From positions 1 through 13,441 of the forward strand of contig JAILPU010000308.1 of the NCBI GenBank assembly GCA_024699395.1: a stretch of 13,441 bases of DNA. The letters run 5' to 3'. Position numbers and translations under genes: made by a program. This document shows, in pieces, positions 6,615 to 13,441 of this stretch. Position 1 is the stretch's first letter, and every line of letters starts with the position of its first letter. This stretch comes from Lachnospiraceae bacterium. Its GTDB lineage: Bacteria > Bacillota > Clostridia > Lachnospirales > Lachnospiraceae. The notes beneath the pieces were generated by a model. It ran no database searches and was not told the DNA's origin. It worked only from the letters and a program-made list of their open reading frames with translations.

Positions 6615-7045
6615 TGAATGATTTGGAATATTTTGATGACGACGCTTTGGAAAAGCTTATAGCCGACGTGGAGCAAAACGATCTGGTGAAAGCTCCGGAC
6701 AGGATTACAAAAAATGTTTTGGCCGCAATAAATCTAAGAGAGAGAAAGATTGTTGAATACAGAAGATATCGTCTGCAGGTGGGACTGGCAATTGCGGCGG
6801 CAGCAGTTTTCTTACTTGTAACACCCGTAAGAATTGCCTTTGGTTCAAAAACTATGGTAAAACCCGAGGCACCTTCTAAGGAGAGTGTGCTTGAAGCAGA
6901 AAAGGTTCCTTCCAAGGAGAGCATCCTTGAAGCAAACAAAGTGCCTTCCAAAGAGGAAGTAATGGCTAAGTATGATAGGACGTTTTCGGATAATCTGAAA
7001 AGAAAAGTTGAAGATATTATTGTTTACATAGGAGGTTCAGAATGA
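6611..7045 (+). CDS. Single-pass membrane anti-sigma-like protein with 12-residue tandem repeats
   Basis: This is a 144-residue protein with an acidic N-terminal cytoplasmic part (1-50), one transmembrane helix (about 55-73, GLAIAAAAVFLLV) and an extracytoplasmic tail. Position immediately after an ECF sigma gene with an ATGA overlap is the classic place for an anti-sigma factor that holds the sigma at the membrane. No zinc-binding HxxxCxxC motif is present, so it is not a ZAS-type anti-sigma. Residues 88-120 carry a tandem repeat, PSKESVLEAEKV, PSKESILEANKV, PSKEEVMAKYD, encoded by 36-base units beginning at 6872, 6908 and 6944. AGGAGG lies 10 bases before ATG 6611. The last four bases overlap the next gene. 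The anti-sigma role comes from context and topology, with no sequence motif to prove it. Confidence 0.75.
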   Translation: MMNDLEYFDDDALEKLIADVEQNDLVKAPDRITKNVLAAINLRERKIVEYRRYRLQVGLAIAAAAVFLLVTPVRIAFGSKTMVKPEAPSKESVLEAEKVPSKESILEANKVPSKEEVMAKYDRTFSDNLKRKVEDIIVYIGGSE

Positions 7046-7608
7046 AACATACACATATGAAAAAGAACAAGTTTCTTACATTTGGCTGTTCTCTTTTACC
7101 CGGTGCGGCTGAAATGTACATGGGTTTTTTAAATAACGGTTTAAGTCTCTTGCTGGTATTTATGGCTGCGGTTCTTCTGTGTTGGGGATTTGGTGAAGTA
7201 TTCTGTTTGGCATTGTTCATAGTCTGGGTATACGGATTTTTCCACGCATGGAGCATCCGAAGTCTTGATGAGGAAAGTTTTAAAACCTCTGAGGATGTAT
7301 ATATATGGGAGGAATTTACCAACGGAAGAGATGTGGTATTTGACAAAAAGAAGGTGGAGAAGACCATTCCGGTTATATTGCTTCTTATGGGCTTTGGTAT
7401 TCTGTGGAACAGTTTTTCATATCTTATTTTGGATTTCATTCCCGATAATCTCTGGCATATTTTTTCTCCCATAATCACCCATTTGCCGGGAAATGTGTTT
7501 GCTGTGATATGTGTGGTTTTGGGATTTAAGTTGTTAAGAAATAAAAAGAAAGATATGGATAAAGAATGCGAGGAATTAAAAGATGGATGCGAATCTCAGA
7601 GTAAGTAA
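7042..7608 (+). CDS. Four-TM membrane protein of the sigma operon
   Basis: This 188-residue protein starts at ATG 7042, inside the stop of the anti-sigma-like gene, with AGGAGG six bases upstream. Predicted membrane segments are near 32-50, 51-70, 108-131 and 148-164. The N-terminus (KNKFLTFGCSLLPGAAEMYMGF) resembles the small membrane proteins with a PGAG-MY-G signature that often accompany sigma/anti-sigma pairs in Clostridia, somewhat like TM2-domain proteins. The C-terminus is a short charged tail. It may help sense or respond to membrane state together with the anti-sigma factor. The precise function is unknown. The stop TAA overlaps by one base the ATG of a short TraX-like remnant. Confidence 0.75.
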   Translation: MKHTHMKKNKFLTFGCSLLPGAAEMYMGFLNNGLSLLLVFMAAVLLCWGFGEVFCLALFIVWVYGFFHAWSIRSLDEESFKTSEDVYIWEEFTNGRDVVFDKKKVEKTIPVILLLMGFGILWNSFSYLILDFIPDNLWHIFSPIITHLPGNVFAVICVVLGFKLLRNKKKDMDKECEELKDGCESQSK

Positions 7609-7706
7609 TGAAGATACCAAACGATGCCTTCAGCAAGTATTTGTTCTATGTCATCTATCCCCTTCATATCTGGCTACTTGTGATCATTGATTCCATCCAC
7701 GGTTGA
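7608..7706 (+). pseudogene. TraX-like C-terminal remnant (32 codons)
   Basis: The frame begins with an ATG overlapping the previous stop (TAATG) and encodes MKIPNDAFSKYLFYVIYPLH followed by IWLLVIIDSIHG. The K-Y-x-F-Y-x-x-Y-P-x-H pattern followed by a hydrophobic helix resembles the end of TraX-family membrane proteins (acyltransferase-like), which often finish this way. Nothing corresponding to the rest of TraX, normally over 200 residues, lies upstream, so this looks like the residue of a deletion. It could instead be a translated small membrane peptide coupled to the sigma operon. Confidence 0.5.
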
Positions 7707-7728
7707 GGTTTGCCTATGCAAAATATAC

Positions 7729-7757
7729 TTGCTGTAAAGTTCGACGTAACTTATAAT
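7729..7757 (+). promoter_or_regulatory. Candidate promoter for the acylation gene cluster
   Basis: A perfect -10 TATAAT (7752-7757) lies 17 bases after TTGCTG (7729-7734), a weak -35. The start would be near 7764, giving a leader of about 140 bases before the ATG at 7907. That leader would contain the strong terminator hairpin at 7795-7834. Confidence 0.45.
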
Positions 7758-7794
7758 ATAAGAGTCGGACAGGTGGTATATTAACGATTATATT

Positions 7795-7843
7795 GCCGAT
7801 TCTGTTTACTTTATTTAAGGGTAAGCAGGTCGGCTTTTGTTTT
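7795..7843 (+). terminator. Strong intrinsic terminator (end of sigma operon or leader attenuator)
   Basis: Bases 7795-7812 pair with 7818-7834 to make 17 base pairs with a single bulged T (7800) and a five-base loop. GCCGA pairs with TCGGC at the base and TTACTTT with AAGGGTAA near the loop. It is followed directly by TTTTGTTTT. It is well placed to end transcription of the sigma operon. If the promoter at 7729-7757 is active, it would instead lie in the leader of the next operon. Confidence 0.8.
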
Positions 7844-7906
7844 ATGTAAACACCGGTCGACGCCTTATATAGGCAATTTGTAAAAGGAAATATAAAGATA
7901 TATAAA

Positions 7907-9550
7907 ATGGGAAAAAATAAGTCCAAGGCGCTTTTTTATATTATGCCGGTGGTTCTCTTGGGGACGGTTATTTTTATTCAGTTATGTACTTTGATTAAGC
8001 TACCTGAAAAGAGAGAATTGAATAATGTGACCCTTGCATCCTTTCCTGAGGAGAAATCTCTTAAGGCATTTATGGACGGTTCCTTTCAGAAACAGTTGGA
8101 CAGCTGGCTGGGAGATCATTTTTACGGACATACTAATGCCGTTATGGTTCACAATCAGGTGGATTACAGTATTTTTAAGGATGCCTCCGGAAATGTGGCA
8201 CAGGGTAAAGAGGGTTATCTCTACATCAAAGATCAGACTCCACTTTATGTCTCCGGGAAGAAGACCAATGACAATACATGGGATGACTATCTTTCTTATG
8301 CGGGAAAGCTTAAGAACCTACAGGATATTTTGAATGCTAATAACAAGGATTTTGTGCTTCTTCTCACACCCATTAAGGCGGAAATTTATCCCGATAAGCT
8401 GCCCTGGTATTTCAAGCTTCTTAATAAAAAATATTCCGATAAAGAAAATGCCATTCATGATACATTTGTAAGAGCCCTCAAGGAGTGCGGGGTTAACTAT
8501 TATGACGTTACCGACGACCTTAAGAAAATGCGTGATGAAGTGGATTTCGAAGTGTTTTCCAAAACAGGTCAGCACTGGACTCTTACTGCGGCGGCATATG
8601 AGATGAACAGTATTTTTGACAGGTTTGAAGATATGTCGGAGTTTACGAAGTATCCAAGGGTGGATGTCGTGGATGTCAACGACGGAATTTTTGCTATTGA
8701 TAAAGACCTTTTGGATATGCAGAATGTTTTTTGGTACAAAGAGGCGGATAGATACACAAAGCCTGTAGTGAAATATACCAAAAGTGACGACAGCATTTAT
8801 ATTTTCGGAACAAGCTACATTCATGAAATCTGGCACTCACTTTACGGCGTGGATGAAACCGGAAAGGACCTTGCTTTTAATTCCATAACCGCACAGCAGT
8901 ATTTTGTATCGGTCACAGATGTTTCCGAAAAGGGTGCAAACACCACATTTTTTTCAGAGGGAGAAGACCCTTACGATCTTGGGATAACAAGAAGGTTAAA
9001 GAATTCTTCACTTCTTTTGATGGAGCAGTGCGGTGCATTTGGTGTTACGGATCACATAGCGGGTATTAACACAAGATTTGTGGATTATCTGACCGGGGTT
9101 TTTGACGGTGAGGATTACAGCCTTACGGGAAATATGCTTCGGGACAAATCCTACACCGGTGATTTTGAACTTACCAACTTTGACGGGCCTGAGGAGTTGG
9201 GTAGATGGTCATTGGGAGACGAGTTGGGATTTACAATGCACGACAGTCTCTGTCAAAGTGATTCTGAAAAGATTCTTCTTTGCATCGATGCCCATTCTTT
9301 TTCACAGGACCGGGATGCCCAAATTTGGCTTAACGATACATTGATAGATACAGTCAAAGTTAAATGCGATTCCACTGAAAGCTTTTCTTTTGAATTGCCT
9401 ACAGATCTCTTAAAGGACAGGGATAATGTTGTTGCGATTAGACTGTCCGGTCACAGCGTATCACCGAAGGAGTTGGGGGAGGGTGATGACGAAAGAAGCC
9501 TTGGACTTTTTGTGGAAAATATGGAAATAATTTCATCCGGAGAAAGATAA
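7907..9550 (+). CDS. AlgX/AlgJ-like SGNH-fold protein, membrane anchored, with C-terminal beta-sandwich
   Basis: This 547-residue protein has an N-terminal membrane anchor (about 9-30), so the bulk faces outside. Residues about 60-330 follow the AlgX/AlgJ (DHHW) pattern: GKEGYLYI, TPIKAEIYPDKLP, YYDVTDDLKK, KTGQHWT and a nucleophile-type IFGTSY. H223 and S303 match the His and Ser of the SGNH triad. The Asp normally two residues before that His is G221. The C-terminal part (about 415-547) looks like a carbohydrate-binding beta-sandwich. Such proteins partner MBOAT acyltransferases in adding acyl groups to exopolysaccharides, as AlgX/AlgJ do with AlgI in alginate acetylation. No good ribosome binding site sits at normal distance from ATG 7907; AAGGA at 7884 is 18 bases away. 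The stop abuts the next ATG (TAAATG). Confidence 0.85.
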   Translation: MGKNKSKALFYIMPVVLLGTVIFIQLCTLIKLPEKRELNNVTLASFPEEKSLKAFMDGSFQKQLDSWLGDHFYGHTNAVMVHNQVDYSIFKDASGNVAQGKEGYLYIKDQTPLYVSGKKTNDNTWDDYLSYAGKLKNLQDILNANNKDFVLLLTPIKAEIYPDKLPWYFKLLNKKYSDKENAIHDTFVRALKECGVNYYDVTDDLKKMRDEVDFEVFSKTGQHWTLTAAAYEMNSIFDRFEDMSEFTKYPRVDVVDVNDGIFAIDKDLLDMQNVFWYKEADRYTKPVVKYTKSDDSIYIFGTSYIHEIWHSLYGVDETGKDLAFNSITAQQYFVSVTDVSEKGANTTFFSEGEDPYDLGITRRLKNSSLLLMEQCGAFGVTDHIAGINTRFVDYLTGVFDGEDYSLTGNMLRDKSYTGDFELTNFDGPEELGRWSLGDELGFTMHDSLCQSDSEKILLCIDAHSFSQDRDAQIWLNDTLIDTVKVKCDSTESFSFELPTDLLKDRDNVVAIRLSGHSVSPKELGEGDDERSLGLFVENMEIISSGER

Positions 9551-11032
9551 ATGAGTTTTACGTCCGTATCATTTCTGCTTTTCTTATTTCCCGCAGGAAT
9601 CATACTTAATTATTTTACCAAAAAAGAATACAGAGTTTACATACTTACCGCTTTGTCGGTGCTGTTTTATGCATGGAGCGGCGTGGGCTTTCTCATACTT
9701 TTGACGGTGTCGGCTCTGTTGGCGTTTGTTTCGGGTATCGCCCTTGAGAAAGCAAAGAAGGTTTCTTTGCGAAGGGGAATACTGGCATTGACGCTTATTT
9801 ACAATATCGGTGTACTTTTCGGATATAAGTATCTTTTTACTGTTTTTCCGGGCTTTTCACAGAGACTGGCAAGGGTTTTTCATATTGATGGAAATCTTCT
9901 TAACAACATAGTGATTCCCTTGGGAATTTCCTTTTACACCTTTTCGATTTTATCCTATGTGATTGATGTTTATATCGAAAAATGCGAAGCCCGGAAAAAT
10001 TTTGTAAGGCTTTATTTGTATGTGATATTTTTCCCCAAGATAATACAGGGACCCATCACAAGATATACCGATTTTATGGAGCAACTCGACAATAATGAAA
10101 CCGGGATAGTCCTTATGGATGAGGGCTTTGAGCGTTTTATTAAGGGTATGGTTAAGAAGGTTTTGATAGCGGACCGGCTTTACAATATCGTGTCCTATCC
10201 CTTTGATAAAATAAGAAATGTAGGCACAATTCCTGCCTGGATCGGTATCATAACCTATCTTCTTCAGCTTTATTTTGATTTTTCGGGATACAGCGATATG
10301 GCCATCGGTCTGGGTAATATGCTGGGATTCAGGTTGCCGGAAAACTTCGATCACCCTTATTTGTCGGAGACGGTGTCGGAATATTGGAGAAGGTTTCATA
10401 TTACCTTGGGTGAGTGGTTCAGAGATTATGTTTATACGCCGGTTTCCAGAGTGCTTATCTGGAATGAAAAAATAAAGAGTTCCAAGAATCCCAGGCTTGT
10501 GTGCGATATTATTTCCCTTTTGTGCGTTTGGGTTCTTACGGGAATCTGGCACGGCGCGGGATTAAAATTTTTACTGTGGGGATTGTGGTATTTTGTTTTC
10601 ATAAGTTTTGAGAGAATAAGAGACGATCGCAGGAAAAAGATACGTAAGAAAAAGGGAATAAAGGGCAGTAAGAAAACTGTTCTTCAGTCAGTCTCGGACA
10701 GGCTTGTCACTGTTATTGCCACGGTATTCGGCTATGTGATATTCAGGGCGTCTTCCTTAAAGGATGCGCTTATCTACTGGTACAGGCTTGTGAAGTGGGA
10801 TACACGTGACGGCTGGGTATTTTTGGCTCGTTTCGATAACTATGTGATTTTTGCCGTTTTGATGGGGATTGTTTTTTCATTCCCGATTTACGGATTTATT
10901 AAGAAAAACGTATTTGAAAAAAATGATGTTACAAGGATTCTTCACAGAGTGATCCTTATAATATTTGCTGTCATAACTTTCTGCTATGCAGTGGGTTCGG
11001 GAAGCAGTGCGTTTTTGTATGAGGTTTTTTAA
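9551..11032 (+). CDS. MBOAT family O-acyltransferase (AlgI/DltB-like)
   Basis: This is a 493-residue polytopic membrane protein. MBOAT signatures are LGISFYTFSILSYVIDVY, PKIIQGPITRY, DFSGYSDMAIG (D243), a conserved segment EYWRRFHITLGEWFRDYVY (H283) and TGIWHGAG with the invariant catalytic-core His at H334. The length and motif order match AlgI and DltB. Such enzymes take an acyl group from a cytoplasmic carrier and pass it across the membrane to a polymer, helped by an SGNH partner, here the gene just upstream. ATG 9551 follows the previous stop immediately, and the GGAG ribosome binding site lies inside the upstream gene. The downstream FkbH-like gene also begins directly after this stop, so the three are tightly co-translated. 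The acyl donor is probably the ACP encoded at 12975. Confidence 0.93.
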   Translation: MSFTSVSFLLFLFPAGIILNYFTKKEYRVYILTALSVLFYAWSGVGFLILLTVSALLAFVSGIALEKAKKVSLRRGILALTLIYNIGVLFGYKYLFTVFPGFSQRLARVFHIDGNLLNNIVIPLGISFYTFSILSYVIDVYIEKCEARKNFVRLYLYVIFFPKIIQGPITRYTDFMEQLDNNETGIVLMDEGFERFIKGMVKKVLIADRLYNIVSYPFDKIRNVGTIPAWIGIITYLLQLYFDFSGYSDMAIGLGNMLGFRLPENFDHPYLSETVSEYWRRFHITLGEWFRDYVYTPVSRVLIWNEKIKSSKNPRLVCDIISLLCVWVLTGIWHGAGLKFLLWGLWYFVFISFERIRDDRRKKIRKKKGIKGSKKTVLQSVSDRLVTVIATVFGYVIFRASSLKDALIYWYRLVKWDTRDGWVFLARFDNYVIFAVLMGIVFSFPIYGFIKKNVFEKNDVTRILHRVILIIFAVITFCYAVGSGSSAFLYEVF

Positions 11033-12766
11033 ATGGATAACAGTATCTGTTCTTTCAGAGATTTGCAGAAACTGTCACGTAAAGAAGTGGCGGGACCCGG
11101 GGTAAAGATTGCGGTTTTGGGGAACTGTTCCACACAGTTTCTTTCCCAGGCCATAAACGGCGCTGTCAAAAACAGGGGCTTTAATGCATCTGTGTTTGAT
11201 GCGGACTACAATCAGATTGAAGCTCAGCTTTTGGACAGGGAAAGCGAATTGTTTGCCTTTGAACCTGACTTTATTGTGTTGTGGCTTTCAACGGAAAAAC
11301 TTTACGAAGAGTTTTTGGATGAAGATGCGGGCAAAAGACCTTCCTTTGCCGAAAGATATATGGCAAAGATTCTTCGCTATTGGGAGCTTGCGGGAAAGAA
11401 TTCAAAGGCAAAGATTTTACAGTTTAATTTTACGGAAACTGAGGATAAGTGTCTGGGCAATTATTCCGTAAAGGTTACCTCCTCATTTTCCTATCAGATA
11501 AGAAAATTAAATTTTATACTTGAAGAGAGCATGGCCGAAAATGCCAATGTGTTTCCTGTGGATATACTTTCTCTTCAGATAAGGCTTGGCAGGGATAAAT
11601 TCGGGGATGCGCCTCTTTATTACAATGCCAAGATGACGGTTTCCATTAACAGCCTCCCCTACATTGCCAAGGAGGTTGCGGGGATTATTGCGGCGACCAA
11701 GGGAAGTATTAAAAAGTGCGTGATCATGGATCTTGACAATACCCTTTGGGGCGGCGTTATCGGAGATGACGGCCTTGGGGGAATTGAGATCGGCGAGCTG
11801 GGACAGGGACATTGTTTTTCCAATCTTCAAAGGTGGCTTAAGCAGTTGAAACAGTGCGGCATTATCCTTGCGGTATGCAGTAAGAACAATGAGGAGACGG
11901 CTAAGGAACCCTTTGAAAAACATGAAGATATGATATTGAAGCTAGAAGATATCTCGGTGTTTGTGGCTAACTGGGAGGACAAGGCTTCCAATATTAAACT
12001 GATACAAAAGACCCTTAATATCGGAATGGATTCCATTGTCTTTTTGGATGACAATCCCTTTGAGAGAAATCTTGTGAGGGAAATGATACCGGAGATTACG
12101 GTGCCGGAACTTCCCGAGGACCCGGCGCTTTATCTTGATTTTCTTCAGAAGGAGAATCTTTTTGAAAACATAGCCTTCTGTGGGGAGAGTGCCGACAGAA
12201 CAAAGCAGTACAGGGCTGAGTTTGAGAGGAAAAAGGCAGAGCTTTCCTATGAATCCATTGACGAGTATTTAAAGAGTCTTAAGATGGTAGGAAGGGCAAG
12301 GGAATTTGAAGAGGTAAGATTCCAAAGGATTGCAGAACTTACCCAGAGGTCCAATCAGTTTAACTTACGAACGGTGCGCTATACCAAAGGAGACATTGAG
12401 AGGATTTCAAAGGACGATTCCTATATTACTTTGTATTACACTTTGAAAGACAAGTTCGGTGACCATGGTCTTGTGTCGGTGGTTATCTTAAAAAAGATTG
12501 ATGAAACTTCGGTATTTGTGGATACCTGGCTTATGAGCTGCAGAGTTCTTAAGAGAGGTATGGAGGAGTTTATCGTTAACACCCTTGTGGACAGGGTAAA
12601 GGAAAAAGGCTTTAAGTTAATTGAGGCCCAGTATATTCCCACTCCCAAAAACAAGATGGTGGAGCATATTTACGACAGAATGGGCTTTACCCCTGTGGGA
12701 GAGGGTAACTACAGGCTTAATGTAGAGGATTATATATATAAGCCAAACTTTATCGAGACGGAGTAG
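11033..12766 (+). CDS. FkbH-like HAD-IIIC enzyme (putative glyceryl-ACP synthase) with GNAT-like C-terminus
   Basis: This 577-residue three-part protein begins with an SGNH-like domain (about 20-210; VLGNCSTQFL near the start). The HAD-IIIC domain starts at about 228 with motif I D233-L-D235-N-T and later VFLDDNPFERN (D339, D340). A GNAT-like region follows at about 430-570, ending in YDRMGFTPVGEGNYRLN. FkbH-family enzymes take glycerate from 1,3-bisphosphoglycerate and place it as a glyceryl thioester on an ACP, removing the phosphate with the HAD domain. That role is known from methoxymalonyl-ACP and tetronate pathways. Here the enzyme follows an MBOAT gene with no gap and precedes an ACP gene, which suggests it loads that carrier for membrane-level acyl transfer. 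The acyl group is inferred. Some HAD-IIIC proteins have other or unknown substrates. Confidence 0.88.
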   Translation: MDNSICSFRDLQKLSRKEVAGPGVKIAVLGNCSTQFLSQAINGAVKNRGFNASVFDADYNQIEAQLLDRESELFAFEPDFIVLWLSTEKLYEEFLDEDAGKRPSFAERYMAKILRYWELAGKNSKAKILQFNFTETEDKCLGNYSVKVTSSFSYQIRKLNFILEESMAENANVFPVDILSLQIRLGRDKFGDAPLYYNAKMTVSINSLPYIAKEVAGIIAATKGSIKKCVIMDLDNTLWGGVIGDDGLGGIEIGELGQGHCFSNLQRWLKQLKQCGIILAVCSKNNEETAKEPFEKHEDMILKLEDISVFVANWEDKASNIKLIQKTLNIGMDSIVFLDDNPFERNLVREMIPEITVPELPEDPALYLDFLQKENLFENIAFCGESADRTKQYRAEFERKKAELSYESIDEYLKSLKMVGRAREFEEVRFQRIAELTQRSNQFNLRTVRYTKGDIERISKDDSYITLYYTLKDKFGDHGLVSVVILKKIDETSVFVDTWLMSCRVLKRGMEEFIVNTLVDRVKEKGFKLIEAQYIPTPKNKMVEHIYDRMGFTPVGEGNYRLNVEDYIYKPNFIETE

Positions 12767-12917
12767 TCGGGTATTATATATTGGGGGCACGAAAACGACA
12801 GATGCATTATTCCATACCCAATCGACGACAAATTTTGAAAAATTGTGCGAGAATCAGAGGATTAGTATGTTAACCGGATGTGCCGCAGGAAATCACGTGG
12901 TGGCAATGATAACATAA
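12767..12917 (+). pseudogene. Possible decayed coding fragment between FkbH-like and ACP genes
   Basis: The 208 bp between the FkbH-like gene and the ACP contain a frame open to a TAA at 12915-12917. It reads LYIGGTKTTDALFHTQSTTN, then FEKLCENQRISM and LTGCAAGNHVVAMIT. The composition looks like a protein but there is no start codon with a ribosome binding site; the only in-frame ATGs are at 12867 and 12906. The frame directly after the FkbH stop also reads plausibly (IIYWGHENDRCIIPYPIDDKF). I cannot name a family. It may be the end of a deleted gene, and it may equally be chance. Confidence 0.25.
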
Positions 12918-12920
12918 TTA

Positions 12921-12949
12921 ATGAAAAACAACTCAAAACAATATATGAT
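12921..12949 (+). promoter_or_regulatory. Weak candidate promoter for the ACP gene
   Basis: TATGAT (12944-12949) lies 17 bases after ATGAAA (12921-12926), a partial match to TTGACA. If used, it would give the ACP and lipoyl genes their own transcription as well as read-through from the FkbH gene. Confidence 0.35.
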
Positions 12950-12974
12950 GTGTAAAAAATAAAAGGAGAAAAAC

Positions 12975-13220
12975 ATGGACAGAGCACAGGCTTATGAAAA
13001 AGTTACGGAGATATTCAGAGATATATTTGAGGACGATGAGATTGTATTAAGTGATGAGACCACCGCAAAAGATATCGAGGGATGGGACAGCCTTACACAT
13101 CTTAGTCTTATAAATGAAATAGAGATGGCTTTTGATATAAGATTCAAGCTTGCAGAGGTTCAGAAATCCAAGAATGTGGGTGAACTTATCACAGCTCTTT
13201 TAAGTCACGTGGGAGAATAA
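12975..13220 (+). CDS. Acyl carrier protein
   Basis: This 81-residue acidic helical protein has the carrier-protein signature GWDSLTHLSL, with S39 as the expected 4'-phosphopantetheine attachment site. The sequence resembles stand-alone carriers of secondary pathways and DltC-like proteins more than the housekeeping fatty-acid ACP, which usually reads DSLDxVEL. AAAGGAG precedes the ATG by about six bases. Its place after an FkbH-like loader and an MBOAT gene suggests that it carries the acyl group handed to the membrane enzyme. A GcvH-like gene starts four bases after its stop, so the two are probably translated together. Confidence 0.92.
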   Translation: MDRAQAYEKVTEIFRDIFEDDEIVLSDETTAKDIEGWDSLTHLSLINEIEMAFDIRFKLAEVQKSKNVGELITALLSHVGE

Positions 13221-13224
13221 TGAT

Positions 13225-13441
13225 ATGAGTATAGCTTATTCTAAGGAACATATCTGGGTGAAAGAAGAAGATGGCGTGGCTCTTTTGGGACTTTCCGAGT
13301 ATGCCGTTACAAAGCTTAAAGCTATTATGTTTTTAGACCTCCCTGAGGAGGGGGACGAAGTTGATATAGACTCCAAATTCGGAGATGTGGAGAGTAAAAA
13401 GACGGTTTCTGACATGATTTCCCCTGTAACCGGAGTGGTTA
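13225..13441 (+). CDS. GcvH-like lipoyl carrier protein (partial, runs off the window)
   Basis: The first 72 codons are present. They align along their length with the glycine cleavage H protein: YSKEHIWV at the start, VALLGLSEYAVTKLKAIMFL, LPEEGDEV, FGDVESKKTVSDM and SPVTGVV. K59, the second Lys of ESKK, corresponds to the lipoylated Lys of ESVKAASD. ATG 13225 follows GGGAG with a nine-base gap. H proteins carry methylamine or other groups on a swinging lipoyl arm. Finding one beside an ACP and FkbH-like enzyme, with no P- or T-protein gene visible in the window, suggests a specialised lipoyl carrier rather than the housekeeping glycine cleavage component. The downstream genes, outside the window, would decide this. 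Confidence 0.88.
   Translation, partial: MSIAYSKEHIWVKEEDGVALLGLSEYAVTKLKAIMFLDLPEEGDEVDIDSKFGDVESKKTVSDMISPVTGVV

Noticed and set aside
9950..10552. A 200-codon minus-strand frame inside the MBOAT gene
   Set aside because: It is the antisense shadow of a strongly conserved membrane-protein gene; its translation has no family motifs or ribosome binding site.

Overview
This is 13.4 kb of moderately low-GC DNA with every convincing gene on the + strand. AGGAGG-type ribosome binding sites, TTGACA/TATAAT-type promoters and the gene families point to a Bacillota genome of class Clostridia, most likely a Lachnospiraceae-type gut anaerobe. That placement is inferred from style and gene content, with no marker gene to confirm it.

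Region A (1-2474): the acidic C-terminus of an unidentified protein, a VWA-domain protein with an intact MIDAS motif, and a divergent adenylosuccinate synthetase (PurA) paralogue. The paralogue keeps the catalytic Asp and His, but the TKxD guanine-recognition motif reads THVN. Its last roughly 27 residues appear to be cut off by a one-base frameshift, because the next frame continues as a PurA-like C-terminus.

Region B (2475-5053): a good sigma-A promoter drives a 711-residue protein I do not recognise. It is followed by 303 bp without a gene that carry 31-bp imperfect repeats, possibly a degraded IS end, and an inverted repeat in front of the next promoter.

Region C (5054-5998): an NrtR-like regulator (Nudix domain plus winged helix) with a clean intrinsic terminator.

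Region D (6031-7843): a translationally coupled operon of an ECF sigma factor, a one-TM anti-sigma-like protein with a 12-residue tandem repeat, and a four-TM membrane protein. A short TraX-like C-terminal remnant and a very strong hairpin terminator follow.

Region E (7907-13441, running off the window): an AlgX/AlgJ-like SGNH membrane-anchored protein, an MBOAT O-acyltransferase, an FkbH-type HAD-IIIC enzyme, an acyl carrier protein and a GcvH-like lipoyl protein. My reading is a Dlt-like surface acylation system. A carrier protein, an MBOAT membrane acyltransferase and an SGNH partner correspond to DltC, DltB and DltD, but the loading enzyme would be an FkbH-type glyceryl-ACP synthase instead of an amino-acid adenylating enzyme. 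If so, a three-carbon glycerate-derived acyl group may decorate a cell-surface polymer. This module and the VWA/PurA-like pair are the two parts most worth following.
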